NCBI GenBank assembly: GCA_000751295.2 | Contig: CCMO02000001.1 | Coordinates: 62,001-126,000 of the forward strand | Direction: 5' to 3' | Source: a bacterium YEK0313 | GTDB lineage: Bacteria; Pseudomonadota; Alphaproteobacteria; Rhizobiales; Phreatobacteraceae | Length of the DNA stretch: 64,000 bases | Shown here: piece after piece, positions 1 to 7,812 of the stretch | How positions within the stretch are numbered: position 1 is the first letter of the stretch | Layout: each line of letters begins with the position of its first letter | Program-made: the position numbers and the translations under genes | The notes under the pieces: model-generated | Databases searched by the model: none | What the model was told of the DNA's origin: nothing | What the model saw: the letters and a program-made list of their open reading frames with translations, nothing else

Positions 1-71
1 TCCATGGCCAAGGCGCGGATCGCATTGGCCATGTGCCGGAGTTTGTCTCGCGACGCGATTTCAGACGGCAT
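1..71 (-). CDS. tkt: Transketolase, N-terminal fragment (runs off left edge)
   Basis: Only the first 23 codons lie in the window. They read MPSEIASRDKLRHMANAIRA and then LAM, which fits the N-terminus of alphaproteobacterial transketolase, where the R-x-M-A-N-A-I-R segment leads into the thiamine-diphosphate domain. The enzyme transfers two-carbon ketol units in the pentose phosphate and Calvin pathways. The ATG at 71 is preceded by GAGGAG about ten bases upstream on the minus strand. In related bacteria tkt lies divergent to a DUF4164 gene and zapA. Here both are present at 2485-3339 but are separated from tkt by two extra genes. The call rests on a short N-terminus plus synteny. Confidence 0.75.
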   Translation of the reverse strand, partial: MPSEIASRDKLRHMANAIRALAM

Positions 72-132
72 TGGATCACGGCTCCTCGCCCCGCGCCCGA
101 CGATTTTGGCCCAACGGACGCGCGGCCGGTTG

Positions 133-163
133 AAAAAGGCCCCGAAAGATCACCATTTCGGGG
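133..163 (-). terminator. Intrinsic terminator after the FAH/TctC pair
   Basis: Read on the minus strand: an 8-bp stem CCCCGAAA/TTTCGGGG (156-163 with 140-147) around an 8-base loop, followed by CCTTTTT (133-139). It lies between the end of the binding-protein gene (279) and the start of tkt (71), so it would insulate tkt from the upstream two-gene unit. Confidence 0.75.
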
Positions 164-278
164 GGCAGGCGCGTGTCCTAGCAGCGGTGCGCCTTGAGTC
201 AATGCCCTGCGTCAGGACAGTGCCACGCGTTTCGGCGCGTTCGGCTGCTTTCCGGGCCGAATGGCCGCAAAAAGCCGT

Positions 279-1265
279 TCAACCACCCTCCACACGGCCG
301 ATTTTCTTCACAGCCGCGATCAGCCGCGCCGAATCGGCGGCGACGAACCGGGCGAAATCCGGCGCGTCGAGATAGGCGGGCGGACTGCCGGCCTTGTCGA
401 ACACGGCCCGGACGGCGGGATCGGCCATGGTCTGGCGCATCGCCTCGCGCAGCCGCGCGAGCACCTCCGGCGGCACGCCGGCCGGCGCGAACAGGCCGGC
501 CCAGATATAGAACTCGACATCGGCATAACCGAGTTCCTTGAAGGTCGGCGTATCCGGGAAGCTTGGCACCCGCTCGGCGCCGAAATTGGCGAGCACGCGC
601 ACCGTGCCGGCCTCGACCTGCGGCTTCAGCACGCCGGGCGCCGAGGCGAGCGCATGGATGTTGCCGGAGATCAGATCGGTCAGGGCTGGCCCCGCGCCGC
701 GATAGGGAATGTGGTTCAGCCGGATGCCGGCATTGGTCGTGAACATTTCCATCGAGACGTGCAGCGTGCCGTAGGGGCCCGAGGATCCATAGGGGATCAG
801 GCCCGGACGCGCCTTGGCATCCGCGACCAGTTCGGCGACGTCGCGCCAGGGCGCCTTGGCATGGACCGCCAGCACGGTCGGATCGGCCAGCACCCGGGCG
901 ACCGGCACGAGCTGATCCACCTCATATTGCACCGGCCGGCCCATCAGCCGGTCCGCCTCGGGCAGGACCGCGAGCGACGACAGGGTCATCAGCAGGGTGT
1001 GACCGTCGGGCTGCGCGCGCACCACCGCCGTATTGCCGATCGCTCCGCCGGCCCCGCCCCGGTTGTCGACGACAACCGGCCGGCCGAGGATGCGCTCGAG
1101 CGACTGGGCGACCGGGCGGGCGGCCAGATCGCCCTGCCCGCCCGGCGGAAACGGCACGACCATGCGGACGGTCTGCGATGGCCAGTCGGCCTGCGCACGG
1201 GCCGCTCCGGCCCTGGCAAACAGCGGAAAACCGGCCAAGCCGGCCATGACGTGACGGCGATCCAT
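279..1265 (-). CDS. Bug-family (TctC-like) periplasmic solute-binding protein
   Basis: A 328-residue extracytoplasmic binding protein of the Bug/TctC family, the capture subunit of tripartite tricarboxylate transporters that bind small carboxylates. The N-terminus is a signal peptide starting MDRRHVMAG, with a twin-arginine-like RR and probable cleavage after ARAGAARA. The mature start carries the family signature VVPFPPGGQGD, and NHIPYRGAGPA follows near residue 145. I chose the ATG at 1265, preceded by GGGGGA, over a TTG at 1277. It follows the FAH-family gene after 35 bases and probably shares its transcript. No tctA or tctB membrane gene is nearby, so it is an orphan binding protein. The ligand is unknown; the neighbour hints at a keto or hydroxy acid. 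Confidence 0.88.
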   Translation of the reverse strand: MDRRHVMAGLAGFPLFARAGAARAQADWPSQTVRMVVPFPPGGQGDLAARPVAQSLERILGRPVVVDNRGGAGGAIGNTAVVRAQPDGHTLLMTLSSLAVLPEADRLMGRPVQYEVDQLVPVARVLADPTVLAVHAKAPWRDVAELVADAKARPGLIPYGSSGPYGTLHVSMEMFTTNAGIRLNHIPYRGAGPALTDLISGNIHALASAPGVLKPQVEAGTVRVLANFGAERVPSFPDTPTFKELGYADVEFYIWAGLFAPAGVPPEVLARLREAMRQTMADPAVRAVFDKAGSPPAYLDAPDFARFVAADSARLIAAVKKIGRVEGG

Positions 1266-1300
1266 CAGGTCCCCCAACCCGTTGACGCGATCCGGCGGCC

Positions 1301-2170
1301 TCAGGCCACCGGGTTCTCCAGCCGGCCGATGCCGGCGATCTCGATGGCGACCACATCGCCGGCGGCGAGATATTTCGGCGGCGAGAAGCCAATGCCGACG
1401 CCAACCGGCGTACCGGTGGCGATCACGTCGCCAGGCTCGAGCGCGATCACCGACGAGATCGTTTCGATCAGCGTCGGAATGTCGAAGATGAGGTCGGCCA
1501 CCACCGCGTCCTGGCGCAGTTCGCCATTGACCCAGGTCTTCAGCGTCATGCCGGCGGGATCAGCCACCGCGTCCGCGGTCAGAATCACCGGGCCCATCGG
1601 ACAGAACGTGTCGATGCCCTTGCCGATCAGCCACTGCCGGTGCTTCTGCTGCAGCGTCCGCGCGGTGACGTCGTTGACGATCGTATAGCCGAAGACATGC
1701 TTCATCGCCTCAGCCTTGGCGATGCCCCGGCCGCCGGCGCCGATGACGACCGCGAGCTCGCCTTCGTAATCGACCGAAGCGGTCGGATCGAGCGACCCGA
1801 GAATGGTCTCGTCAGGCCCGATGACGGCACTGGGCGGCTTGGAAAACACGACAGGCGCCTCGGGCACGATTTCCTTGGCCGTCGAGTCGAAGCCGCTGCG
1901 GGCGAATTCCTTGGCGTGCTCGTGATAGTTCTTGCCGACGCAGAAGATATTGCGGCCCGGGCGCGGGATGGGCGCCAGCAGACGCACCGTCTCGCGCGCC
2001 ACCGGGGCCTCCAGATGCGTCTCGATGCCGGCACTGAGCTTGGGCCAGGCGGCAATGGCGGCCAGCATGGAGGGCGCCGCGCCACTCGCAAGCGGCCGGA
2101 CGGACGCGCCGTCCTCGCTCAAAATGGCGACACGCCGCTCGCCTTTGACTTCGATGGTCGCAAGCCGCAC
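1301..2170 (-). CDS. Fumarylacetoacetate hydrolase (FAH) family protein
   Basis: A 289-residue FAH-fold enzyme. Members cleave C-C bonds or hydrate/decarboxylate 2-keto acids (acylpyruvase, oxaloacetate decarboxylase, 2-hydroxyhepta-dienedioate isomerase and others), using a divalent metal. Visible signatures: NIFCVGKNYHEHAKEF, the metal-site segment VDYEGELAVVIG with its acidic ligands, the conserved YTIVNDVTAR, and GDVIATGTPVGVG near the C-terminus. An in-frame upstream ATG at 2251 exists, but the GTG at 2170 has an excellent Shine-Dalgarno (GAGGAG, seven bases away) and begins the conserved protein, so I use it. It is first of a two-gene unit with the Bug-family binding protein, suggesting uptake and breakdown of a keto-acid-like compound. 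The substrate cannot be read from the sequence. Confidence 0.88.
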   Translation of the reverse strand: MRLATIEVKGERRVAILSEDGASVRPLASGAAPSMLAAIAAWPKLSAGIETHLEAPVARETVRLLAPIPRPGRNIFCVGKNYHEHAKEFARSGFDSTAKEIVPEAPVVFSKPPSAVIGPDETILGSLDPTASVDYEGELAVVIGAGGRGIAKAEAMKHVFGYTIVNDVTARTLQQKHRQWLIGKGIDTFCPMGPVILTADAVADPAGMTLKTWVNGELRQDAVVADLIFDIPTLIETISSVIALEPGDVIATGTPVGVGIGFSPPKYLAAGDVVAIEIAGIGRLENPVA

Positions 2171-2484
2171 CGATATTCTCCTCAATCGATTGCAAGATGA
2201 GACAGGTGTTCTAGCGGGGAACGAGCGGCCTCGCCATGGCGCAGAACGCATCGCGGCGAGGCGCCGCAGGCAGGGCGATTCGCGACAGCGGCCGCAACGG
2301 CAGCGGGCGGACGAGGCCCGCGCCGGCCCGGCCGGACGATCCGGAAGACAAGCGATATGGCGGAGTTGCGCTGGTTCCGGTCATCGACCGTTGACGCTGT
2401 TTGACCCCCTCGCGTAGGGTCGGGCAGCACATTCACGGGCGTCGTCACCGTCGCTCACGGGCACATCGCACGGCAGGTTCGCGT
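2171..2484. other. Divergent intergenic region
   Basis: Upstream region shared by the FAH gene (leftwards) and DUF4164-zapA (rightwards). It holds the FAH ribosome site next to 2170 and, on the plus strand, a weak promoter candidate TTGACG (2391-2396), 18 bases, TAGGGT (2415-2420). No convincing gene or structured RNA is seen. Confidence 0.35.
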
Positions 2485-2775
2485 TTGTCATCCACGGCCG
2501 ACCCTTCGCGCCTCGAGGCGGCGGCTCACCGCCTGAAGTCAGCGCTCGCCGCGCTGGAGACGGCGGTGGCACGGCGGATCGAAGGCGATCTCAGCCCCGA
2601 TGCCCTCACCCTGCAGCTCAACGCGGCACAGGCCGACAGAACGCGGCTCGCCGAAGAACTCGATCAATCGGCCGAGCGGATCGCTGCCCTCGAAGCCGCC
2701 AACCGGGACGTCGCCGCGCGTCTCGACCAGACGATGGATGCGATCCGTTCGGTCCTTGCGACCCACCAGCTTTAG
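2485..2775 (+). CDS. DUF4164 small coiled-coil protein
   Basis: A 96-residue, almost wholly alpha-helical protein. From about residue 6 to 92 it shows heptad-like spacing of Leu/Ala with many Glu, Arg and Gln (for example LKSALAALETAVARRIEG and AERIAALEAANRD), as expected of a coiled coil. It matches the small DUF4164 proteins that sit next to zapA in Hyphomicrobiales. Their role is unknown, but the pairing suggests a link to Z-ring assembly. No ATG fits. I chose the TTG at 2485, where the family-like sequence begins, with GCAGG about eight bases upstream; an ATG-less start lowers certainty. zapA follows after 189 bases. Confidence 0.7.
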   Translation: MSSTADPSRLEAAAHRLKSALAALETAVARRIEGDLSPDALTLQLNAAQADRTRLAEELDQSAERIAALEAANRDVAARLDQTMDAIRSVLATHQL

Positions 2776-2964
2776 ACGCGGCAAGCGGGCTACGAGGCTT
2801 TGGCATGAGACCAGTCGGATCGGCACGGCCGGCGAGCGGGACGAATGGCGGCGGAGCGGCCGGCGCGTCGCCGGCGCGGCACGCGCTCCGGCCGGCACCG
2901 CGGAGACCAGAACCGGCCCGATCATGGCGGGCGCCCCGCTCCATTGCGTTTGGACCTTAAGCCC

Positions 2965-3339
2965 ATGGCTCATGTCAATGTGACCATCAACGGCCGCCAG
3001 TTCCGCATGGCCTGCGACGACGGCCAGGAGGACCATCTGCACAACCTCGCAGCCGAGGTGAATGCCAAGGTCGAGCAGCTGAAGGGGGCCTTCGGAGAGA
3101 TCGGCGATACCCGCCTCACCGTCATGGCCGCCATCATGACCGCCGACGAAGTCGTCGACATGCGCCGCCGGCTGGAGAGCGCGGAAGCCGAGCTCACCGA
3201 GCTGCGCGAAAGCCGCGGGCAGTTGCAGGCGCGCGCGGAAGCACGCGAAACCTCCATTGCCAGAGCGCTGGACGAGGCCGCTGCGACCATCGAGCGGGTC
3301 GTCGGCCAGCTCAATGCCTCGCCGCGCGCGGCGGGCTGA
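2965..3339 (+). CDS. zapA: Cell division protein ZapA
   Basis: A 124-residue ZapA, the cytoplasmic FtsZ-binding protein that cross-links protofilaments and stabilises the Z-ring. The N-terminal globular domain begins MAHVNVTINGRQFRMACDDG and continues DHLHNLAAEVNAKVEQL, both diagnostic of the family. The conserved R-L-T-V-M-A-A segment leads into a C-terminal coiled coil (about residues 65-115, rich in Glu/Arg/Leu) used for dimerisation. The ATG at 2965 is placed by homology, since upstream in-frame codons are Arg/Gly-rich non-coding sequence. Its ribosome site is weak. It lies downstream of the DUF4164 gene on the same strand, the usual arrangement. Confidence 0.92.
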   Translation: MAHVNVTINGRQFRMACDDGQEDHLHNLAAEVNAKVEQLKGAFGEIGDTRLTVMAAIMTADEVVDMRRRLESAEAELTELRESRGQLQARAEARETSIARALDEAAATIERVVGQLNASPRAAG

Positions 3340-3554
3340 AGCGGCGCGACCCATGCGCCCGTAACCGCCGGTTCACCATCGCCCGCGGCGGCCTGCGGAC
3401 AAGACCTCCGACATTCGCCCGGCGCTTCGACAGTGCTGTTGCACCGGCCCGCGCGGCCCTCTAGAGCCGATGCGGCCGCGTGGCGATTCGAGACTCGGCG
3501 GGAGCCTCGACGACACGGTTCTGCGCCTGAGGTCGACTTCGCCCCGGAGACGGC
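3340..3554 (+). other. zapA-3' intergenic region, no assigned feature
   Basis: In many proteobacteria the 6S RNA gene ssrS follows zapA. I looked for it here and found short complementary stretches (CTCCG near 3407, CGGAG near 3545) but no convincing 6S core, and the CGGAG also serves as ribosome site of the next gene. The region otherwise shows nothing I can name. Confidence 0.3.
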
Positions 3555-3839
3555 ATGACCACGATGCAAGACAGCGCCGCCCCTCTGGAGCTCGATCTTG
3601 TCGAGGCCGGACCGGATCAGCCGCGGCAGCCGTGGGGCGTGTTCCTCACCCGCCCCGACAAGGGCAGCCGGGTGGAGCCGAAGCTGGAAGCGCGTGTCAC
3701 CATGTATGCCGACCGCTCGCGTTTCTTCGTCACCTATCCGAACGGCCGCGAGGAGATCCTGTCGCCCAGCCAGTTCGTCGCGCTCGTGCTCGAATTGAAA
3801 CGCTCCGGACGTTTCCTGTTCGACCGCAAAATGCGCTGA
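3555..3839 (+). CDS. Small conserved-looking hypothetical protein
   Basis: A 94-residue protein that I cannot assign. It begins MTTMQDSAAPLELDL, has no signal peptide or membrane segment, and is mixed acidic N-terminally and basic C-terminally (ending RSGRFLFDRKMR). The central part alternates hydrophobic and polar residues (RVTMYADRSRFFVTYPNG), suggesting a small beta-rich domain. Coding is supported by an ATG with GGAGA close upstream, codon use like its neighbours, and a strong intrinsic terminator twelve bases after the stop. That makes it a monocistronic unit, or the last gene of a zapA transcript. Confidence 0.65.
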   Translation: MTTMQDSAAPLELDLVEAGPDQPRQPWGVFLTRPDKGSRVEPKLEARVTMYADRSRFFVTYPNGREEILSPSQFVALVLELKRSGRFLFDRKMR

Positions 3840-3850
3840 ACGGCGCCGCG

Positions 3851-3870
3851 CCGCCCTTGCGGGCGGTTTT
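3851..3870 (+). terminator. Intrinsic terminator
   Basis: A 6-bp stem CCGCCC/GGGCGG (3851-3856 with 3861-3866), tetraloop TTGC, then TTTT. It directly follows the stop codon of the small hypothetical gene. Confidence 0.8.
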
Positions 3871-4222
3871 GCTTGTCCCCACATGGGTTTTCATGTATTG
3901 CCCCGGTCATCTGCGGGTCGGCTTCCGGCCGAGCCCGCCGGTGTGCCGGGCGGCCAGCCGTTCCGGGACAGGCCTTTCCAGGGTTTGTTTGTTCAGCGTC
4001 CACGCCGTGGCCCCCGACGGGCTGCCGCCTCAGGACGGAGCACGTTCCGGCACCGGCCGCGGCCCGCGAACCGATATCTCACCACCGTCACCCGTACGGG
4101 CTGCGCCCACTGAGCCGATTGCGGCCAGTGTCGGACGCGATGTCAGCCCCTCGTCCGACCCGGACGGAACCGACGGCTTTTTTTTCAACCCGGCGCAACA
4201 ACGGGCTCGAGGACAGACACGT
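3871..4222 (+). promoter_or_regulatory. rpsA upstream/leader region
   Basis: 352 bases without a gene between the terminator and rpsA. Near the 3' end lies a perfect short hairpin CGTCCG-ACC-CGGACG (4152-4166), and eleven bases later an eight-T run (4178-4185), about 40 bases before the rpsA ATG. The gap between hairpin and T-run is too long for a standard terminator. A leader structure used in S1 autoregulation is possible but unproven. cmk, often upstream of rpsA, is absent here. Confidence 0.4.
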
Positions 4223-5926
4223 ATGGCAAGCGCCACCAGCATGAACCCCACGCGCGACGATTTCGCCGCGCTGCTCGCCGAAAGCTTCGGCAAGACCGAA
4301 ATGAACGAAGGTTCCGTCGTCAAGGGAACCGTGGTCGGGATCGAAAAGGATCTCGCCATCATCGATGTCGGCCTGAAGACCGAAGGCCGCGTCGCGCTGA
4401 AGGAATTCACCGGCCCGGGCCGCGAAGGCGAGATCAAGGTCGGCGACGTCGTCGAGGTCTATCTGGAGCGCGTCGAGAATGCGCTCGGCGAAGCCGTCAT
4501 CTCGCGCGACAAGGCGCGCCGCGAGGAAAGCTGGGTCAAGCTGGAAAAGGCCTTCACGGCCAATGAGAAGGTCACCGGCACGATCTTCAACACGGTCAAG
4601 GGTGGCTACACCGTCGATCTCGACGGCGCCGTGGCCTTCCTGCCGCGCAGCCAGGTCGACATCCGTCCGATCCGCGACGTCGGCCCGCTGATGAATTCGC
4701 CGCAGCCGTTCCAGATCCTGAAGATGGACCGCCGTCGCGGCAATATCGTCGTGTCGCGCCGCACCGTGCTCGAGGAAACCCGCGCCGAGCAGCGTCACGA
4801 GCTCGTGCAGAACCTCGAAGAGGGCCAGATCATCGACGGCGTCGTCAAGAACATCACCGACTACGGTGCGTTCGTCGACCTCGGCGGCATCGACGGCCTG
4901 CTGCACGTCACCGACATTGCCTGGCGCCGCGTCAACCATCCCTCGGAGGTCCTTGCGATCGGCCAGACCGTCAAGGTCAAGATCGTCAAGATCAACCACG
5001 AGACGCACCGCATCTCGCTCGGCATGAAGCAGTTGCTCGACGATCCGTGGCAGGGCATCGAGGCCAAGTACCCGATCAATGCCAAGTTCAAGGGCCGGGT
5101 CACCAACATCACCGACTACGGCGCCTTCGTGGAGCTGGAGCCGGGCATCGAGGGCCTCATCCACGTCTCCGAGATGAGCTGGACCAAGAAGAACGTCCAT
5201 CCGGGCAAGATCGTCTCCACCTCGCAGGAAGTGGAAGTGTCGATCCTGGAGGTCGATTCCTCCAAGCGGCGCATCTCGCTGGGCCTCAAGCAGACCTTGC
5301 AGAATCCGTGGGAAGCCTTCGTCGAGAAGTTCCCGATCGGCTCGATCGTCGAGGGCGAGGTCAAGAACAAAACCGAGTTCGGTCTGTTCCTGGGCCTGGA
5401 AGGCGACGTGGACGGCATGGTCCACCTCTCCGATCTCGACTGGAACCGTCCGGGCGAGCAGGTGATCGAGGAGTTCAAGAAGGGCGACGTGATCCGCGCC
5501 CAGGTCCTCGACGTCGACGTGGAGAAGGAGCGCATCTCGCTCGGCCTGAAGCAGGTCGGCGGCGATCCGTTCGCTGACGCCGGCGAGCTGCGCAAGGGTC
5601 AGATCGTGACCTGCGAAGTGATCGACGTGAAGGAAGGCGGCATCGACGTGAAGCTGACCGGCACCGATCTCTCGACCTTCGTGAAGCGGTCCGAGCTTGC
5701 CCGTGACCGCGCCGACCAGCGCCCCGAGCGCTTCGCCCCCGGCGAGAAGGTCGATGCCCGCGTCGTCATGTTCGACCGCAAGGCCCGCAAGGTCCAGGTG
5801 TCGATCAAGGCGCTGGAAGTGGCCGAGGAGAAGGAAGCCATGGCCCAGTACGGCTCGGCCGACTCGGGCGCCTCGCTCGGCGACATCCTCGGCGCCGCCC
5901 TCAAGGCGCGCGGCGAAAAGAAGTAA
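4223..5926 (+). CDS. rpsA: 30S ribosomal protein S1
   Basis: A 567-residue S1, the mRNA-binding protein of the small subunit that docks and unfolds structured mRNAs. Six OB-fold S1 repeats follow one another. Recognisable repeat cores include ITDYGAFVDLGGIDGLLHV, ITDYGAFVELEPGIEGLIHV and TEFGLFLGLEGDVDGMVHL, each ending in a RISLG(L/M)KQ block. The length is normal for alphaproteobacteria. The ATG at 4223 starts MASATSMNPTRDDFAALL, the usual N-terminus; longer in-frame sequence upstream is low-complexity and not conserved-looking. AGGA lies about ten bases upstream. A strong terminator follows at 5961, so it appears to be a single-gene unit. A long open frame on the opposite strand is a GC shadow. 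Confidence 0.97.
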   Translation: MASATSMNPTRDDFAALLAESFGKTEMNEGSVVKGTVVGIEKDLAIIDVGLKTEGRVALKEFTGPGREGEIKVGDVVEVYLERVENALGEAVISRDKARREESWVKLEKAFTANEKVTGTIFNTVKGGYTVDLDGAVAFLPRSQVDIRPIRDVGPLMNSPQPFQILKMDRRRGNIVVSRRTVLEETRAEQRHELVQNLEEGQIIDGVVKNITDYGAFVDLGGIDGLLHVTDIAWRRVNHPSEVLAIGQTVKVKIVKINHETHRISLGMKQLLDDPWQGIEAKYPINAKFKGRVTNITDYGAFVELEPGIEGLIHVSEMSWTKKNVHPGKIVSTSQEVEVSILEVDSSKRRISLGLKQTLQNPWEAFVEKFPIGSIVEGEVKNKTEFGLFLGLEGDVDGMVHLSDLDWNRPGEQVIEEFKKGDVIRAQVLDVDVEKERISLGLKQVGGDPFADAGELRKGQIVTCEVIDVKEGGIDVKLTGTDLSTFVKRSELARDRADQRPERFAPGEKVDARVVMFDRKARKVQVSIKALEVAEEKEAMAQYGSADSGASLGDILGAALKARGEKK

Positions 5927-5960
5927 TCCGGACGGGCCTGGCCCGACCGCCCTCACCAGG

Positions 5961-5996
5961 CCCCGCGCGGAGCGATCCGCGCGGGGTCTTTTTTTT
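5961..5996 (+). terminator. Intrinsic terminator of rpsA
   Basis: A perfect 10-bp GC stem CCCCGCGCGG/CCGCGCGGGG (5961-5970 with 5977-5986), loop AGCGAT, followed by TC and eight T (5989-5996). A textbook strong terminator, 34 bases after the rpsA stop. Confidence 0.95.
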
Positions 5997-6076
5997 GGCG
6001 CCTGCCCGCCGATCGGCCCACTGGCACGGCGATGGCGATGCGCCGATGATCGGCCTTCCTTTCAGGGAGGAGACGG

Positions 6077-6904
6077 ATGGCCGCTGAACTCAGCCAGACC
6101 TTCAACGAGCGCGTGCATGTCGCGCTGGCCGACGGCGTCGCCGACGTCCGGCTCGCCCGGCCCGACAAGCTGAATGCACTCGATGGCGGCATGTTCGACG
6201 CGCTGGTCGCCGCGGGCGAAGCGCTGGCGCGCCAGCAAGGCCTCAGGGCCGTGGTGCTCTCGGGAGAAGGCAAAGGGTTCTGCGCCGGGCTCGACATGAG
6301 CCTGTTCCAGTCGATGGCCTCGGGCGGCAGCGTGCTGGGCGACCTCAGGGCGCGCAGCCACGGGCCGGCCAACCATGCCCAGCACGCGGTTCTCGTCTGG
6401 CGTTCGCTGCCCGTGCCGGTGATCGCCGCGGTGCACGGCGTCGCCCTCGGCGGCGGCCTGCAGATCGCGCTCGGCGCGGACCTGCGCTATGTCGCGCCGG
6501 ATGCTCGCCTGTCGGTCCTGGAGGTCAAGTGGGGCCTGGTGCCGGACATGGCCGGCATGGCGCTGATGCGCCAACTCGCCCGCGCCGACGTCGTGCGCGA
6601 ACTGACCCTCACGGGGCGGATCTTTTCGGGCACCGAGGCCCTGGCCCTCGGTTTCGCCACCGCCGTTCACGACGACCCGCATGCCGCCGCGCTCGCGACG
6701 GCGCGCGAGATCGCCGGACGAAGCCCTGATGCGGTCAGGGCCGCCAAGCGGCTTCTGAACCTGGCGGACGATGCCGGCCTCGCGGCCGTGCTGCAGGCCG
6801 AGTCCGACGAGCAGAGCGCTCTGATCGGCTCGGCCAACCAGATTGAAGCCGTGCTCGCCGGGGTGGCGAAGCGACCGACGGATTTTCGCGATCCGCCGGT
6901 CTGA
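6077..6904 (+). CDS. Crotonase / enoyl-CoA hydratase family protein
   Basis: A 275-residue crotonase-fold protein acting on acyl-CoA thioesters. The oxyanion-hole segments are clear: GKGFCAGLDMS near residues 60-72 and GVALGGGLQIALGADL near 121-136. In classical hydratases the first catalytic Glu sits in GGGCELA; here that site is Gln (GGGLQIA), while the second position keeps an acid (LEVKWGLVPD). A standard 2-enoyl-CoA hydratase activity is therefore unlikely, and an isomerase, a hydrolase or another crotonase chemistry fits better. Start: ATG with GGGAGGAG about seven bases upstream. It stands alone between the rpsA terminator and a convergent lytic transglycosylase gene. Confidence 0.9.
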   Translation: MAAELSQTFNERVHVALADGVADVRLARPDKLNALDGGMFDALVAAGEALARQQGLRAVVLSGEGKGFCAGLDMSLFQSMASGGSVLGDLRARSHGPANHAQHAVLVWRSLPVPVIAAVHGVALGGGLQIALGADLRYVAPDARLSVLEVKWGLVPDMAGMALMRQLARADVVRELTLTGRIFSGTEALALGFATAVHDDPHAAALATAREIAGRSPDAVRAAKRLLNLADDAGLAAVLQAESDEQSALIGSANQIEAVLAGVAKRPTDFRDPPV

Positions 6905-6934
6905 CCGGGCGGTGCGCCCGGCCTTCGCCAGGCG

Positions 6935-7531
6935 TCAGAGGCTCGCCATCACCCGGGCCACCGCATTGGAATAGGCGGTGCGGGTGCAGGACGAGGCGAG
7001 GCCGCGGTTGTGCAGGGCGGCGGCGCCCATGCTGGTGCCACAGCGCTGATAGGCGATCGCCAGGTGCCGCATGCCCCATTCGAGGCCGGCGCCGCAGGAA
7101 TTCAGCGCCGAGATCGGTCCGGTATAGCCGAGGCCGCGAGCGGTCGCCGGCTTGATCTGCAGCGGGCCGAGCTCGCCATGGCGGCCGACGGCCTGGCAAC
7201 GCAGGCGGCTCTCGACGCGCGCAACCGCCACGGCGAAGCGCGCCGGCACGCCATGACGAGCCGCGACTTCCGCCACCCGGCGGGCCACACCCGAGGTCAT
7301 TTCGATGGTTTCGGCATTGCCGCGGACCCGCGTGGTGCGGATGGCGGGCGCCACCGCCGCAGGTTGGCGGGCGGTCGCCGTGCGGGCGGCGAACATGGCG
7401 GCCCAGGACATGTCCTGGCTGTAGACTTCACTGGCTTTGGTTGGACTGGAGATTGATGCGAAGGCTGCAATTGCTGCAAAAAAAGCCATGCGAGTTGAAA
7501 GGCGGCGAATAGCCGCGCTTTTAATGATCAT
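6935..7531 (-). CDS. Lytic transglycosylase (SLT domain)
   Basis: A 198-residue secreted or lipid-anchored-like murein lytic transglycosylase that cleaves MurNAc-GlcNAc bonds. An N-terminal hydrophobic segment (about residues 15-30, after KSAAIRRLSTR) is a signal peptide or anchor. The SLT domain spans about 80-195: catalytic Glu107 in ARVESRL, then GELGPLQIKPATARGLG and ALNSCGAGLEWGMRHL. ALHNRG near the C-terminus is in the position of the family's usual YN-G block. I chose the ATG at 7531, directly before the hydrophobic segment; a longer in-frame start at 7603 adds an unlikely Asn/Lys-rich stretch. Upstream DNA is markedly AT-richer than the rest. It is convergent with the crotonase gene, with a 30-base gap. 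Confidence 0.88.
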   Translation of the reverse strand: MIIKSAAIRRLSTRMAFFAAIAAFASISSPTKASEVYSQDMSWAAMFAARTATARQPAAVAPAIRTTRVRGNAETIEMTSGVARRVAEVAARHGVPARFAVAVARVESRLRCQAVGRHGELGPLQIKPATARGLGYTGPISALNSCGAGLEWGMRHLAIAYQRCGTSMGAAALHNRGLASSCTRTAYSNAVARVMASL

Positions 7532-7812
7532 GATTTCTTGTTTCCCAAGTAAAAGCCGGCGTGCCTTTTTGTTGACACAAGCAGCGGCATTCCCGTCATT
7601 CAACCCTGACGATCATTTCATTGACGCAGGGGCATGCATTGATCTGGTACGGGACCAAGGCGGCGGCTTATATTCACAAAAATTTTGCGACGCAATAAAT
7701 TTATAGCCTGGCAGGGAACCGCGATTCGGGCGGCTCCTGCGGCAACGCCCAGCGTGGCCGTAGCCGGGACGGCCGATCCGGGCTAAACACGGCCGGCCAC
7801 AGGAGCTGCCGC

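Noticed and set aside
3340..3554. Possible 6S RNA gene
   Set aside because: Position fits, but I could not find the closed-stem/bubble core, and the only 3' complementary piece is the ribosome site of the next gene.
4088..5956. Long minus-strand frame opposite rpsA
   Set aside because: Mirror of a six-repeat S1 gene; its apparent repeats come only from the S1 repeats read in antisense.
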